From Candidatus Chloroploca mongolica (lineage in GTDB: Bacteria; Chloroflexota; Chloroflexia; Chloroflexales; Chloroflexaceae): a DNA stretch of 64,000 nucleotides. Positions 8,437-17,249 of the stretch are shown here, one piece after another (positions within the stretch are counted from its first letter, which is position 1; every line of letters starts with the position of its first letter). Location: positions 87,864 through 151,863 of the forward strand of contig NZ_SIJK02000008.1 of assembly GCF_004762035.2 (NCBI RefSeq). The letters run 5' to 3'. The translations under genes were made by a program, and so were the position numbers. The notes under the pieces are model-generated. The model made no database searches, had not been told where the DNA came from, and saw only the letters and a program-made list of their open reading frames with translations.

Positions 8437-10041
8437 CTACTGACTCTCCTGTTCAGCCCGCGCCCTAAGTTCGATCCGCCGAATTTTGCCACTGATGGTC
8501 TTGGGGAGGTCACGGACAAACTCGATTTCGCGGGGGTACTTGTAAGGGGCCGTATTGGTCTTGACAAATTCCTGGAGTTCATGCTGTAGCTCCTCTGATG
8601 GTTGCGCACTCGATACCAGTACGACATACGCTTTGACGATCGAGCCGCGGGCTGCGTCAGGTTTGGCGACCACCGCCGCCTCGGCCACCGCCGGATGCTC
8701 GATCAGCGCACTCTCGACTTCAAATGGACCGATGCGATAGCCTGCGCTGATGATCACATCGTCAGACCGTCCGACAAACCAGTAGTAGCCATCTTCGTCA
8801 ACATACGCCCGATCACCGGTGACATACCAGTCACCCCGGTGACAGGCCGCTGTCCCATTCGGGTTGCGCCAGTATTCTTTGAAGAGCCCGACCGGGCGCT
8901 CGGGGCGCACCCGTACCGCCAGATCGCCCTCTTTGCCAGGGGGCAACGGCTCGTTCTCGTCGTCAATAATCGCCAGATCGATCCCCGGCAACGGCTTGCC
9001 CATCGAGCCAGGGCGGATCGGTTGGCCCGGTGGGTTGCCGCACAACAAAACCGACTCGGTCTGCCCATAGCCATCGCGTACCGTCAACCCGGTCGCCTCG
9101 CGCCAGACATCAATCACCTCGGGGTTGAGTGGCTCACCGGCACTGACACACGAACGAAGGGCCGAAAAGGTAAACGCTTTCAGATCTTCCTGCACTAGCA
9201 GTCGGTAGATCGTCGGGGCCGCACAGAACGAGGTGATCGGATAGCGCTGCAACAGTTCCAGCGTCTCGTGGGCGTTATATTTGCCGCGCCCATCGTGGAT
9301 AAAGAGCGTCGCCCCCATATTCCACGGCCCAAAGAGGCTACTCCAGGCGGCTTTGGCCCACCCGGTATCCGACAGATTCCAATGCAGATCGTCGGGTTTC
9401 AGGTCGAGCCAGTAGGTGCCGGTAATGCGATGGCCGATGGGATACGAGGCGTGGGTATGCAGCACCATTTTGGCGTTGCCGACGGTGCCCGAGGTAAAGT
9501 AGATCAACGCCGGATCGGTGCCTGGCGTCGGCATGCGCGCCCGCTCGGGCGCACCCGCGCTGATCAGATCTTCAAAGCCGGTTGTGCCCTCAACCGGCGG
9601 GCCAACCACAATCAGATACTCAAGCGTTGGGCATTGATCACGAATCGCCTGGATCTTTGCCGCGCCATCGGCATCGGTAATCACCGCCCGCGCCTCGGCG
9701 ATATTGATCCGATAGATGCTATCCTTTGGGGTCAACAAGACGGTGGCCGGCATCGGCACGCCCCCCATCTTCATCAACCCGAGGATGCTCTCCCACCACT
9801 CGGCAACCCGTGGCAGCATCAGCAGCACTCGATCACCGCGCTGCAAGCCCATCGCTTCAAGCCCGTTCGCCAGGCGATGCGAGCGTGCCCGAAACTCCGC
9901 AAAGGTAATCAGCCGTTCTTCACCTGTCGGCCCCACCCAATGCATGCCCAATTTCTGTGGATCATCCGCCCACCGGTCAATCACATCATACGCCCAATTG
10001 AAATCCTCAGGCATTGCGAGATCGATTGCCACCGTCACCAT
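8437..10041 (-). CDS. AMP-forming acyl-CoA synthetase (medium-chain ACSM-like)
   Basis: ANL-superfamily enzyme that activates a carboxylic acid to acyl-CoA through an acyl-adenylate (about 534 aa). Motifs are A3 YFTSGTVGNAKMVLHTH, A5 GYGQTE, A7 YVTGDRAYVDEDGYYWF, A8 GRSDDVIISAGYRIGPFEVE, and the C-terminal catalytic lysine region KTISGKIRR. The N-terminal sequence (FNWAYDVIDRWA) is typical of medium-chain/xenobiotic acyl-CoA synthetases. A GGAGGT sits only 2 bases before the ATG at 10041, so the adjacent in-frame GTG at 10038 may be the real start. It is first in an apparent operon with two MaoC-type dehydratases. Chain-length specificity cannot be read from sequence. Confidence 0.88.
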   Translation of the reverse strand: MVTVAIDLAMPEDFNWAYDVIDRWADDPQKLGMHWVGPTGEERLITFAEFRARSHRLANGLEAMGLQRGDRVLLMLPRVAEWWESILGLMKMGGVPMPATVLLTPKDSIYRINIAEARAVITDADGAAKIQAIRDQCPTLEYLIVVGPPVEGTTGFEDLISAGAPERARMPTPGTDPALIYFTSGTVGNAKMVLHTHASYPIGHRITGTYWLDLKPDDLHWNLSDTGWAKAAWSSLFGPWNMGATLFIHDGRGKYNAHETLELLQRYPITSFCAAPTIYRLLVQEDLKAFTFSALRSCVSAGEPLNPEVIDVWREATGLTVRDGYGQTESVLLCGNPPGQPIRPGSMGKPLPGIDLAIIDDENEPLPPGKEGDLAVRVRPERPVGLFKEYWRNPNGTAACHRGDWYVTGDRAYVDEDGYYWFVGRSDDVIISAGYRIGPFEVESALIEHPAVAEAAVVAKPDAARGSIVKAYVVLVSSAQPSEELQHELQEFVKTNTAPYKYPREIEFVRDLPKTISGKIRRIELRARAEQESQ

Positions 10042-10140
10042 TGACCTCCATCGGATCAGGCCCTCCATCGGGCCATGCGGCATTCCACAGGGGTATGACG
10101 TTATCCTACTTCAGACCGCTCTATTCTGCAAGTAGTTCGT

Positions 10141-11043
10141 TTAGCGTGAACGCATCACCAGCCAGATCCCCAGGGCTACCCCGGTTGCGCCAAGCGCATC
10201 AATCGGACGCAGCGGGTCGCCCAGCAGCAAGGCCCCCAGTACCAGGCCAAAGACCGGGGTAAGAAAGAGGAACGTATTGGCGCGACTCGCATCACCGTGG
10301 CGCACCAGGAAGAGGTAGAGCAACATGGTGACCCACGAGAGCATAATGCACATATAGATCAGCGCAACAATGAAGTTCGTATCCCAGATCACCTGGTCAA
10401 CCGGTTCCCAAAGAAAACTGGGGATCAGCAAGGCAACCCCGCCGACGAGCAACTGGATCGCATTCATCCCGGCCAGGTCGTATGGCAAAGCCCAGCGCTT
10501 GAAGAGGATCGTGCCCGCCACCATCGAGATATTGGCCACGAGCACCAGCGCCATATGGAACGGGCTTTCGCCAGTGCCCATCCGTGCCGACATCAGAAAG
10601 ACGACGCTGACAAAAGCCAGCGCGAGGCCAAAAAATTTCTGTAACCCGAGCCGTTCGCCCAGCAAAAACGGGGCGACAAAGGCGAGCATCAACGGATTGG
10701 TGCTCGCCAGAACCGCCCCCGTGCCTGCGGTAATGCCCTGCAGCGCAGTCGCCGTAAAGCCAAAAAAGAAGGCAAAGCTCAAGATCCCCAACACGCCGAG
10801 CCGAAGCCAATCGCGCAGCGTGCGTGGCAACGAGCGCCGCAAGAAGATCACGATGAGCAACAACACACCGCCCGACAAGACAAACCGCAGGCCCATCAAA
10901 AAGAGCGGTGGGCTACTCCGCAAGGCAAAGGCGACGGCAATAAAACCCGTCGACCAGAGAAACGAGAAGGTGAGCGCAAGGCTGGTGTAGACTGGAACGG
11001 AAAGATGGCGAACCCCTGGCTCAACTGGCGTGGTCGCTTGCAT
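10141..11043 (-). CDS. EamA/DMT-superfamily transporter
   Basis: Integral membrane protein of 300 aa with about ten hydrophobic segments arranged as two EamA repeats (roughly residues 15-148 and 160-298). The first repeat contains LWSTGFIAVAFALRSSPP and both end in helices with conserved glycine/proline. Members of the drug/metabolite transporter superfamily export amino acids, nucleosides or other small metabolites; the substrate cannot be assigned. It lies upstream of the acyl-CoA synthetase operon on the same strand, about 100 bases apart, and could be transcribed separately. Confidence 0.85.
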   Translation of the reverse strand: MQATTPVEPGVRHLSVPVYTSLALTFSFLWSTGFIAVAFALRSSPPLFLMGLRFVLSGGVLLLIVIFLRRSLPRTLRDWLRLGVLGILSFAFFFGFTATALQGITAGTGAVLASTNPLMLAFVAPFLLGERLGLQKFFGLALAFVSVVFLMSARMGTGESPFHMALVLVANISMVAGTILFKRWALPYDLAGMNAIQLLVGGVALLIPSFLWEPVDQVIWDTNFIVALIYMCIMLSWVTMLLYLFLVRHGDASRANTFLFLTPVFGLVLGALLLGDPLRPIDALGATGVALGIWLVMRSR

Positions 11044-11059
11044 ATGATGTTCTTGCTCC

Positions 11060-11100
11060 CTCTGTTCCTCTGCGCCTCCGCGCCTCTGCGTTAAAACTCA
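11060..11100 (+). repeat. Short copy of the GCGCCT..TGCGT interspersed repeat
   Basis: CTCTGCGCCTCCGCGCCTCTGCGTTAAAA-type sequence, a degenerate copy of the repeat family detailed at 54955-55230, filling the gap between the DMT transporter and the oligoendopeptidase gene. Confidence 0.6.
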
Positions 11101-12909
11101 CGCCCCATCCATCTGTTCAAGCTGCTCCAACAACAGCCCAAACGTCTCCATCGCGGCCTGCACTGGCGCGGGGGTTGCCATATCCACCCCGGCCCCACGC
11201 AGCAACTCGATCGGCGAACGCGACGAGCCGCCGCGCAAGAAGCCCAGGTAGCGTTCGACCGCCGGTGCCCCTTCGCTCATCAGTTGCCGACTCAGGGCGA
11301 GTGCCGCCGAGAGCCCCGTCGCATACTGGTAAACATAGAATTTGTAGTAGAAGTGAGGAATCCGCATCCACTCAAACGCGATCTCGTCGTCGAGCGTTAC
11401 CGCTGGCCCGTGATACCGGGCGACTAGATCATAGTAACGCTTGCTCAGCCCATCTGAGGTGAGCGGCTCGCCTGCCTCGACGCGGGTGTGCATGTCCAGT
11501 TCGAAGCTGGCAAACATCGTCTGCCGAATGATCGTGCGCCGGATATCCTCGATCTGCTGGACAAGCAACATCCGCCGGAGTTGCTCGTCGTCGCGGTGTT
11601 TGAGCAGATAGTCGGTCAGCAGTGCTTCGTTGAGGGTCGAGGCGACTTCGGCGACAAAGATCGTATAGCCACCATAGACGAAGGGCTGGTTGCGCCGCGA
11701 AAAGAAGGAGTGCATCGAATGGCCCAGTTCGTGGGCCAGCGTAAAGGCATCGTTCAAGCGATCCTGGTAGTTGAGCAAAACATACGGTGGTGTGCTATAG
11801 GATCCACCACTGTAGGCCCCACTGCGTTTGCCTACGTTTTCGTACACATCAATCCAGCGACTGCCAAAGGCCTTCTGCAATGCCGCCGCATACTCGTCGC
11901 CGAGGGGCGCAAACGCCGCAAGCATCATCTCACGCGCCTCGTCGTAGGGCACGATCAACTCGGGCGTCGGCACAGGCTGCGCATAGAGATCGTAGATGCG
12001 TAGCTCATCGAGGCCCATCAGCCGCTTGCGGATCTCCATGTAGCGATGGTTCAGGCCAAGATTGGCTTCGACGGTTGCGAGCAGATTGTGGTAGACCTCC
12101 AGCGGGATCTCGTTTGGATCGAGCGCCGAAGCCAGGGCCGAGCTATAGTTGCGGATGCGCGCATCAAGCACGTGCGTCCGGATGGAGGCCCCGAGCGTCG
12201 TTGCCATCGTATTGCGGAAAGGCCGATACGCACCATAGTAGCTCTTAAAGGCATCGTGGCGCACCTGCCGATGGTTGCTCTCGAGAAACCGCCCATACCG
12301 TGCGTGCGAGAGCTGCACCGTCGCGCCGTTTTCGTCGGTAATGCTCGGAAATGTCAAATCCGAGTCGGAAAGCATCTCGAAAACTTCGTAGGGTGCCCGG
12401 GTGACATCACTAAACTGCGCCAGGACGCCTTCAACCTCAGCCGAACGAATATGCGCCCGCTGCCGATTCAGCTTCTCAAACTCGTACGCATACATTTTCA
12501 GCGTCTCAGTCTCGGCCACCCATCCCGCCAGGACCTCCTCGGGAATCGTCAAGATCTCTGGTTCAACATAGGCCATAGAGGCCATCACCCGCGCCGCAAA
12601 CGAACCGGCCCGCTCTTGCAAGGCCTGCCCAACCGGATCAGTCGCATCAGAGTCTTTGCGGTGCATCGCATAGACATAGAGCGCATAGATCCGCTGCGCC
12701 GCCTCGTCGCGCAGTTGCAACACCTCAGCTAGGTGCTCCCCACTCTGCCCCAGGCTCCCCTGGAATGACGCAACCTTGCGCGCCAACTCCTCAATCGCCG
12801 CCAATTCCCGTTCCCACGTCTCGACATCGCCAAAAACGATACTTAAATCCCATGTATATTCAGTGATCGCCTCACTGCGGGTCGGGACTTTATGCGTGTC
12901 AATGCTCAT
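11098..12909 (-). CDS. pepF: Oligoendopeptidase F (M3 family), copy 1
   Basis: Cytoplasmic zinc metallo-oligopeptidase of 603 aa, the usual family length. The catalytic HELGH motif is at residues 393-397 within AHELGHSMHSFFS. The third zinc ligand region FVAEVASTLNE follows about 27 residues later. The N-terminal alpha-helical half (residues 10-190) is the oligoendopeptidase F N-terminal domain. It degrades oligopeptides of roughly 7-17 residues in known family members. GAGGAG lies 11 bases upstream of the ATG. It is tandem with a second M3 peptidase gene on the same strand, separated by 482 bases of repeats, so the two are probably separate transcription units. Confidence 0.93.
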   Translation of the reverse strand: MSIDTHKVPTRSEAITEYTWDLSIVFGDVETWERELAAIEELARKVASFQGSLGQSGEHLAEVLQLRDEAAQRIYALYVYAMHRKDSDATDPVGQALQERAGSFAARVMASMAYVEPEILTIPEEVLAGWVAETETLKMYAYEFEKLNRQRAHIRSAEVEGVLAQFSDVTRAPYEVFEMLSDSDLTFPSITDENGATVQLSHARYGRFLESNHRQVRHDAFKSYYGAYRPFRNTMATTLGASIRTHVLDARIRNYSSALASALDPNEIPLEVYHNLLATVEANLGLNHRYMEIRKRLMGLDELRIYDLYAQPVPTPELIVPYDEAREMMLAAFAPLGDEYAAALQKAFGSRWIDVYENVGKRSGAYSGGSYSTPPYVLLNYQDRLNDAFTLAHELGHSMHSFFSRRNQPFVYGGYTIFVAEVASTLNEALLTDYLLKHRDDEQLRRMLLVQQIEDIRRTIIRQTMFASFELDMHTRVEAGEPLTSDGLSKRYYDLVARYHGPAVTLDDEIAFEWMRIPHFYYKFYVYQYATGLSAALALSRQLMSEGAPAVERYLGFLRGGSSRSPIELLRGAGVDMATPAPVQAAMETFGLLLEQLEQMDGA

Positions 12910-13391
12910 GTGTATGTATGCTCCTCATTAGTCCGTGAACTCGGTTTGCTGATCTGCTGCCTTCGAGACAAGAGTGCCAGCTTATGGTTTCAGCGTACGT
13001 TACCGTACTTCGCGCCTCTGCACCTTTGCGTCAAACAACCTGTCTTCTTTGCAAGGTTGTGCACCTAATACCAATTCTGCTTGAAGGTGCCGCATTGTCA
13101 CCCTGAGTATCTTATGGCCCGCGGGCCAGTGATGCCGTGAGCAACCAGGGTGGTGCCCAGGCCCGCCCTTGTCACCCCGAACGGAGTGAGGGGTCTTCCA
13201 TGCCGATCAGGGCAGATTCCTCACGGCGCCTACGGCTCCGTTCGGCATGACCGTGGCGCCGTTGCGCTCCGCGCATGAGATGTTGTTGCTGAGGAGCGCA
13301 GCGAAGCATCTGTGCCGTCGGGACGCCCGAGACCCTTCGCTTCGCTCAGGGTGACAATGCGGCCTCCTCAACGGTAAATGGTATAAGCCCT
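12910..13391. other. Repeat-filled gap between the two oligoendopeptidase genes
   Basis: No coding sequence is recognised. It contains a GCGCCTCTGCACCTTTGCGTCAAA repeat fragment (about 13010-13065) and a 275-bp element with 19-bp terminal inverted repeats (13089-13363, listed separately). The promoter of the upstream-lying peptidase copy 1 must be near 12915-13010, but no convincing hexamers were identified. Confidence 0.5.
13089..13363 (+). mobile_element. MITE-like element with 19-bp perfect terminal inverted repeats
   Basis: The ends GCCGCATTGTCACCCTGAG (13089-13107) and its exact reverse complement (13345-13363) bound a 275-bp non-coding unit. Weaker symmetry extends outward to ATACCA / TGGTAT at about 13069 and 13385. 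Inside are GGCCCGCGGGCC, the block CCCCGAACGGAGTGAGGGG, and an inverted GAGGAGCGCAGCGAAGCATC block. No ORF or transposase is present. Related sequences occur at 1-86 and 23573-23960. The structure resembles non-autonomous palindromic elements (MITE/REP-like); mobility is inferred, not shown. Confidence 0.6.
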
Positions 13392-15191
13392 CTACCCCAC
13401 CAAGGCTTCCAACCGACTGACAAAACCTTCCAGCACCGCGAAGGCGCGATCAAGTGGCTCGGGGGAGGTCATGTCGATCCCGGCCATCTTGAGTGCGTCA
13501 AGGGGATAGACCGAACTGCCCGCGCCGAGGAACCGCAGGTACTTCGCCTGCGCTTCCTGATCGCCACCAAGCACATCGACCGCCAGCGCATTGGCTGCGG
13601 CAATGCCCGAGGCGTACTGATACACATAAAAGTTGGCATAGAGATGCGGGAACTGCGCCCAGACAATGCCGTCACGTTCGGGGTCAACCTTGACGGCTGG
13701 CCCGTACCCGCGCGCAAAGAGGTCACTCAAGACGCTGTTCATGCCGCTCGCGGTCAATGGTTGCCCCTTTTCGGCCTGATCATGCACGTGCTGCTCAAAT
13801 TGCGAAAGGATCGGCATTAAAAAGAGATAGCGATGGAAGTTGGACATTGCCTCTTCGAGAATCGCGATCTCTTCGTCGCGTCCGGGTTGCTTCGCCAGCA
13901 GGTGGCCGCGGAGCAGCGCCTGGTTGAAATTCGAGGCGACTTCGGCGACAAACAACGCATAGTCGGCATAGATCGGTGGCTGGTGCTGCTGCGTGTACCA
14001 GGTGTGCATCGAGTGGCCGAGTTCGTGGGCCAGTGTGCTGACATTCACCAGTGTGCCATCAAAGTTGAGCAGGATAAACGGGTGCGTGCCGTAGCTTCCG
14101 CTCGAATACGCCCCACTCGTCTTGCCCTGATTGGGATAGACATCGACCCAGCGTTGCGTCGTTAGTCCGTCCTGGGCCGTCGTCTGGTAGGTGGCCCCAA
14201 GTGGGGCGACCGCCTGGGTGACGATCGCAACGGCCTCGTCAAAACTGTACCGCAACGTCGGACCAAGGGGCGCAAAGATATCGCACGCCTCGATCTGTTC
14301 AAGGCCCAGCGCCCGCCGCCGGATCGCCCAGTAGCGGTGCCAGATCGGCAGATGGCGGTTGCACGCGTCAATCACATTTTCATAGACGGTGCGTGGAATA
14401 TTGCTCGCAAAGAGGCTCGCGTCAAGGGCGCTTGGGTAGCGCCGGGCGCGGGCATTGAACACATCGCCTTTGACGCTGCCAGCATAGATCGATCCGATTG
14501 AGTTTTTGAAGCGCAAAAAACCATCTTGATGGCTGCACCAGGCATTGTAGCGCAGGGTGCGATCAGGGCTGTGCAGCAATTCTTCAATCGTGCTGGTCGT
14601 TACGGTATGCGGTTCGCCCTGGGCATCAAGCGCATCGGCAAACTGCAGATCACCCTCGGCTAGCATTTGATACGAACTATAGGCCGCACTCAGTGGCTCT
14701 GCCGCCTGGGCGAGCAGTTGCTCAACTTCACCCGAACGCACATGGGCCGCCCGTCGGCGCAGGTTCTCAATCAAGTGCCGATACACCGCCAACCCTGGCT
14801 CAGCCGCGATCATCCCGTCGAGATGCGTCGGCTCAAGCGCAAGCAACTCAGGCTCAACAAACGCCGTCGTTGCCCCCAACCGCGCATAGAGCCCGATCGC
14901 CTGATCGCGCAAGGCGGCGGCGGCTTGATTGGTCGTATCAACATCAAAGTTCATGCTCGTATAGACAAACAGCCGCCCCATCAACACCTGAGCTTGCTCA
15001 AAATGTTGCAAGGCCGCAAGCAACGTCGCCGGCGCGTCACCCAACGTCCCGGCATACGCAGCTAGTTTTGGCAATTCACTCGCTAAACGCTGGGCATCGG
15101 CATGCCATGCGGTTATATCTGGATAAACACTAGTAATATCCCACGTATCTTGAAGTACAACTTCGGATCGGCCAGGTAATGTCTTTGCCAT
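13392..15191 (-). CDS. pepF: Oligoendopeptidase F (M3 family), copy 2
   Basis: Second M3-family zinc oligopeptidase, 599 aa, diverged from copy 1. HELGH is at residues 389-393 (AHELGHSMHTWYT) and the third ligand region is FVAEVASNFNQ. AAGGAAAG lies about 4 bases before the ATG. Shared features with copy 1 are the SGAYS-GSY substrate loop and the FYVYQYA segment near the C-terminus. Sequence between these anchors differs widely, so this is an old duplication or separate acquisition rather than a recent tandem copy. It is probably cytoplasmic since no signal peptide is present. Confidence 0.93.
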   Translation of the reverse strand: MAKTLPGRSEVVLQDTWDITSVYPDITAWHADAQRLASELPKLAAYAGTLGDAPATLLAALQHFEQAQVLMGRLFVYTSMNFDVDTTNQAAAALRDQAIGLYARLGATTAFVEPELLALEPTHLDGMIAAEPGLAVYRHLIENLRRRAAHVRSGEVEQLLAQAAEPLSAAYSSYQMLAEGDLQFADALDAQGEPHTVTTSTIEELLHSPDRTLRYNAWCSHQDGFLRFKNSIGSIYAGSVKGDVFNARARRYPSALDASLFASNIPRTVYENVIDACNRHLPIWHRYWAIRRRALGLEQIEACDIFAPLGPTLRYSFDEAVAIVTQAVAPLGATYQTTAQDGLTTQRWVDVYPNQGKTSGAYSSGSYGTHPFILLNFDGTLVNVSTLAHELGHSMHTWYTQQHQPPIYADYALFVAEVASNFNQALLRGHLLAKQPGRDEEIAILEEAMSNFHRYLFLMPILSQFEQHVHDQAEKGQPLTASGMNSVLSDLFARGYGPAVKVDPERDGIVWAQFPHLYANFYVYQYASGIAAANALAVDVLGGDQEAQAKYLRFLGAGSSVYPLDALKMAGIDMTSPEPLDRAFAVLEGFVSRLEALVG

Positions 15192-15280
15192 ATCTTTCCT
15201 TATTCATATGAGTAGTCATCTGTAGCAAACGTAATCTGCCCATTATACCAAATCCGCTCAACCTGAATGCGCGTTTATGG

Positions 15281-15286
15281 TATAAT
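15281..15286 (+). promoter_or_regulatory. Extended -10 promoter for rplY
   Basis: TATAAT preceded by TGG gives an extended -10 (TGnTATAAT). No good -35 is seen. The predicted transcript starts near 15293, leaving a leader of about 95 bases before the L25 start. Confidence 0.55.
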
Positions 15287-15388
15287 CACGTGCTGGCGCT
15301 GAGCTTCCCACGCTCATCGCCTCTGCTTATTCGCTGTGGGAGTATTGTGCAAGCATGGGCTATGCACAAGATGAGGAACAGCACGACG

Positions 15389-16027
15389 ATGAGAACACAG
15401 TACACGATCCCTGCCCAGAAGAGGATGGTTCTTGGCAAAAAGGTCAAGCACCTGCGCACCCAGGGCCTGTTGCCCGCCACGGTGTATGGCCGTGGGATCG
15501 AGCCGGTCAGCATTCAACTCGATAGCAAAGCCTTCAATCTGATGTTTCGCCAGGCCGGGCGTACGTCGCTGATTGACCTCTTCATTGATGGTCAATTGAT
15601 GTCGGTCTTTGTTCAGGATGTGCAGCGCCATCCGGTCAAGCGCGATATTCTGCACGTTGATTTCAAGGCCGTTGACCTCAAGCGTGTGATCCAGGTCGAA
15701 GTTCCGGTGATCGCGGTTGGTGAGTCACCCGTGATTGTCCGTGGCGATGCGCTGCTCAATCATGCCCTCTCAACGGTGATGGTCGAGGCGTTGCCCGCTG
15801 AATTGCCGCAGCACATCGAAGTCGATATCAGTGTGCTCGACCAGATGGATAAGAGCATCCACGCCCGCGATCTGGCCGCCTCAGGGACCTACAAAGTCCT
15901 TACCAACGCCGATGCCGTTGTCCTCTCGCTGACCCAACTCCGTGCGACAACGGAGACCGAGGACGAAGCGGCGGTTGTTACCGAGCCGGAATTGATCCGT
16001 CGCCCACGGAGCGGCGACGAAGAGTAG
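15389..16027 (+). CDS. rplY: 50S ribosomal protein L25/general stress protein Ctc
   Basis: 5S-rRNA-binding ribosomal protein of the long L25/TL5/CTC type, 212 aa. The N-terminal L25 beta-barrel (KHLRTQGLLPATVYGRG) is followed by the C-terminal CTC domain (about residues 95-185, with HIEVDISVLDQMDKSIHARD) and a short acidic tail. The start at ATG 15389 (MRTQYTIPAQ) fits family N-termini; an in-frame ATG six codons upstream (15371) is possible. It is monocistronic, driven from the extended -10 at 15281 and closed by a GC-rich hairpin before the convergent glycosyltransferase. Confidence 0.92.
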   Translation: MRTQYTIPAQKRMVLGKKVKHLRTQGLLPATVYGRGIEPVSIQLDSKAFNLMFRQAGRTSLIDLFIDGQLMSVFVQDVQRHPVKRDILHVDFKAVDLKRVIQVEVPVIAVGESPVIVRGDALLNHALSTVMVEALPAELPQHIEVDISVLDQMDKSIHARDLAASGTYKVLTNADAVVLSLTQLRATTETEDEAAVVTEPELIRRPRSGDEE

Positions 16028-16035
16028 GTCTGTTC

Positions 16036-16072
16036 GGCGCAGCGCGGCCAGCAATGTTGGCCGCGCTGCGCC
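16036..16072. terminator. GC-rich hairpin between rplY and the convergent glycosyltransferase gene
   Basis: Fifteen-bp perfect arms GGCGCAGCGCGGCCA / TGGCCGCGCTGCGCC with a 7-base loop. There is no T-run, so it may act as a transcription barrier for both convergent units rather than as a classical intrinsic terminator. Confidence 0.5.
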
Positions 16073-16083
16073 AATGCTTCCTG

Positions 16084-17241
16084 CTATCCGGTGTATGTCC
16101 GCCCTTTCCAGACGACCCCGCGCCCGCTGCCGACCCGCCACATGCCCCATCCCGCGATCAAAAGATAGCTCATCATCCCCAGGGGCCAGAGCAGGCCGTA
16201 CCATCCGCTGAGCCGGTAGAGCCGACGGTAGAGCCATCCCCAGAGAAGCAGGCTGACCACGAGGCTGCCTAGCCCTAACGCGAGGATGCTCCATCCCAGG
16301 GTGTCTGATCCCAGGGCAAGGAGGGCGGCGCCGCTCGCCAAGATCCAGTAAGGCCCCAGCGCGAGGATGAATTGCCGTAGCGCGATCCAGCCCGAGCGCA
16401 TGCCCCCGCTGCGGTAGCCTGCGGCGGCGTTCTTCATCAGTCCCTCGGCGACTTCGCGGCCATTGTTGTACATCCGTACCCGCAGGTAGTCAAAACCTTC
16501 GCCACCCCCGAGCCGATACCCCGCTCGGCGTAGTGCCTGCGCAAGCTGCACATCTTCGAGGACTTCGTTGCGCACCGCCCCATGCCCGCCAATCGCTTCG
16601 TAGGCTTCGCGCCGGATCAGAATGCACGGCCCGTTGGCAAAAACCTGATCGGGTCGTACTTGCGGATCTTCAAAGCGTTCGAGTGGGTAGAGCGTGGTGA
16701 TCATGCCGAGAAAAGGCGGCAGGATCACGCGCTCCCAGAAGGTGCCAAGTTCGAGCAAGGGCAGGACGGTGACGAGATCCAGGTTCTTGGCGGTCGCGTA
16801 GCTCATCAAGACGCTGGTGAGTTGCGGCGCAGGCGCGGTATCGGCATCAAGATAGAGCAACCACTCGCCATGGGCCGTTTCGCCGAGTTGTTGACAGGCA
16901 TTGCATTTGCCGACCCACCCGGCTGGCAACGGTTGCCCCGCCAACACACGTAACTTCGAGTTGGCGAGTTCGGCCAGACGCGCAGCGGTACCATCGGTCG
17001 AACCATCGTCAACCACGACCACCTCGAACTGCGGATAATCTTGTGCCAGTGCCCCGGCGACCGACCGCCCGATCGCCCGCTCTTCATTGCGGGCCGGGAT
17101 CAGAATCGAGACCAGGGGCGCATCAGCGGGCAACGGCGCAGGTGCGCAAAAACGAGGCTGGCGTTGCACCCGCCTCCAATCGCGCCAGTACCCCACCAGC
17201 AACAGGATCGTCAGGCCACTTGCAAGGGCAAAAAAGAACAC
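16084..17241 (-). CDS. Membrane-bound family 2 glycosyltransferase (CruC/CrtQ/HpnB-like)
   Basis: GT2 enzyme of 385 aa with a GTG start that lies 8 bases after the upstream gene's stop. An N-terminal transmembrane helix (residues 1-18) precedes the GT-A catalytic domain. Motifs are SILIPARNEERAIGRS, VVVVDDGSTDGT, the metal-binding DADT (LLYLDADTAP) and an LEDVQLAQALRRAGY acceptor motif. Three to four C-terminal hydrophobic segments follow. This layout matches lipid-acceptor GT2s such as the carotenoid glucosyltransferase CruC/CrtQ or hopanoid-linked HpnB. A carotenoid acceptor would suit a filamentous anoxygenic phototroph, but this is inference. The sugar donor is unknown. Confidence 0.8.
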   Translation of the reverse strand: MFFFALASGLTILLLVGYWRDWRRVQRQPRFCAPAPLPADAPLVSILIPARNEERAIGRSVAGALAQDYPQFEVVVVDDGSTDGTAARLAELANSKLRVLAGQPLPAGWVGKCNACQQLGETAHGEWLLYLDADTAPAPQLTSVLMSYATAKNLDLVTVLPLLELGTFWERVILPPFLGMITTLYPLERFEDPQVRPDQVFANGPCILIRREAYEAIGGHGAVRNEVLEDVQLAQALRRAGYRLGGGEGFDYLRVRMYNNGREVAEGLMKNAAAGYRSGGMRSGWIALRQFILALGPYWILASGAALLALGSDTLGWSILALGLGSLVVSLLLWGWLYRRLYRLSGWYGLLWPLGMMSYLLIAGWGMWRVGSGRGVVWKGRTYTG

Positions 17242-17249
17242 CAGACACG

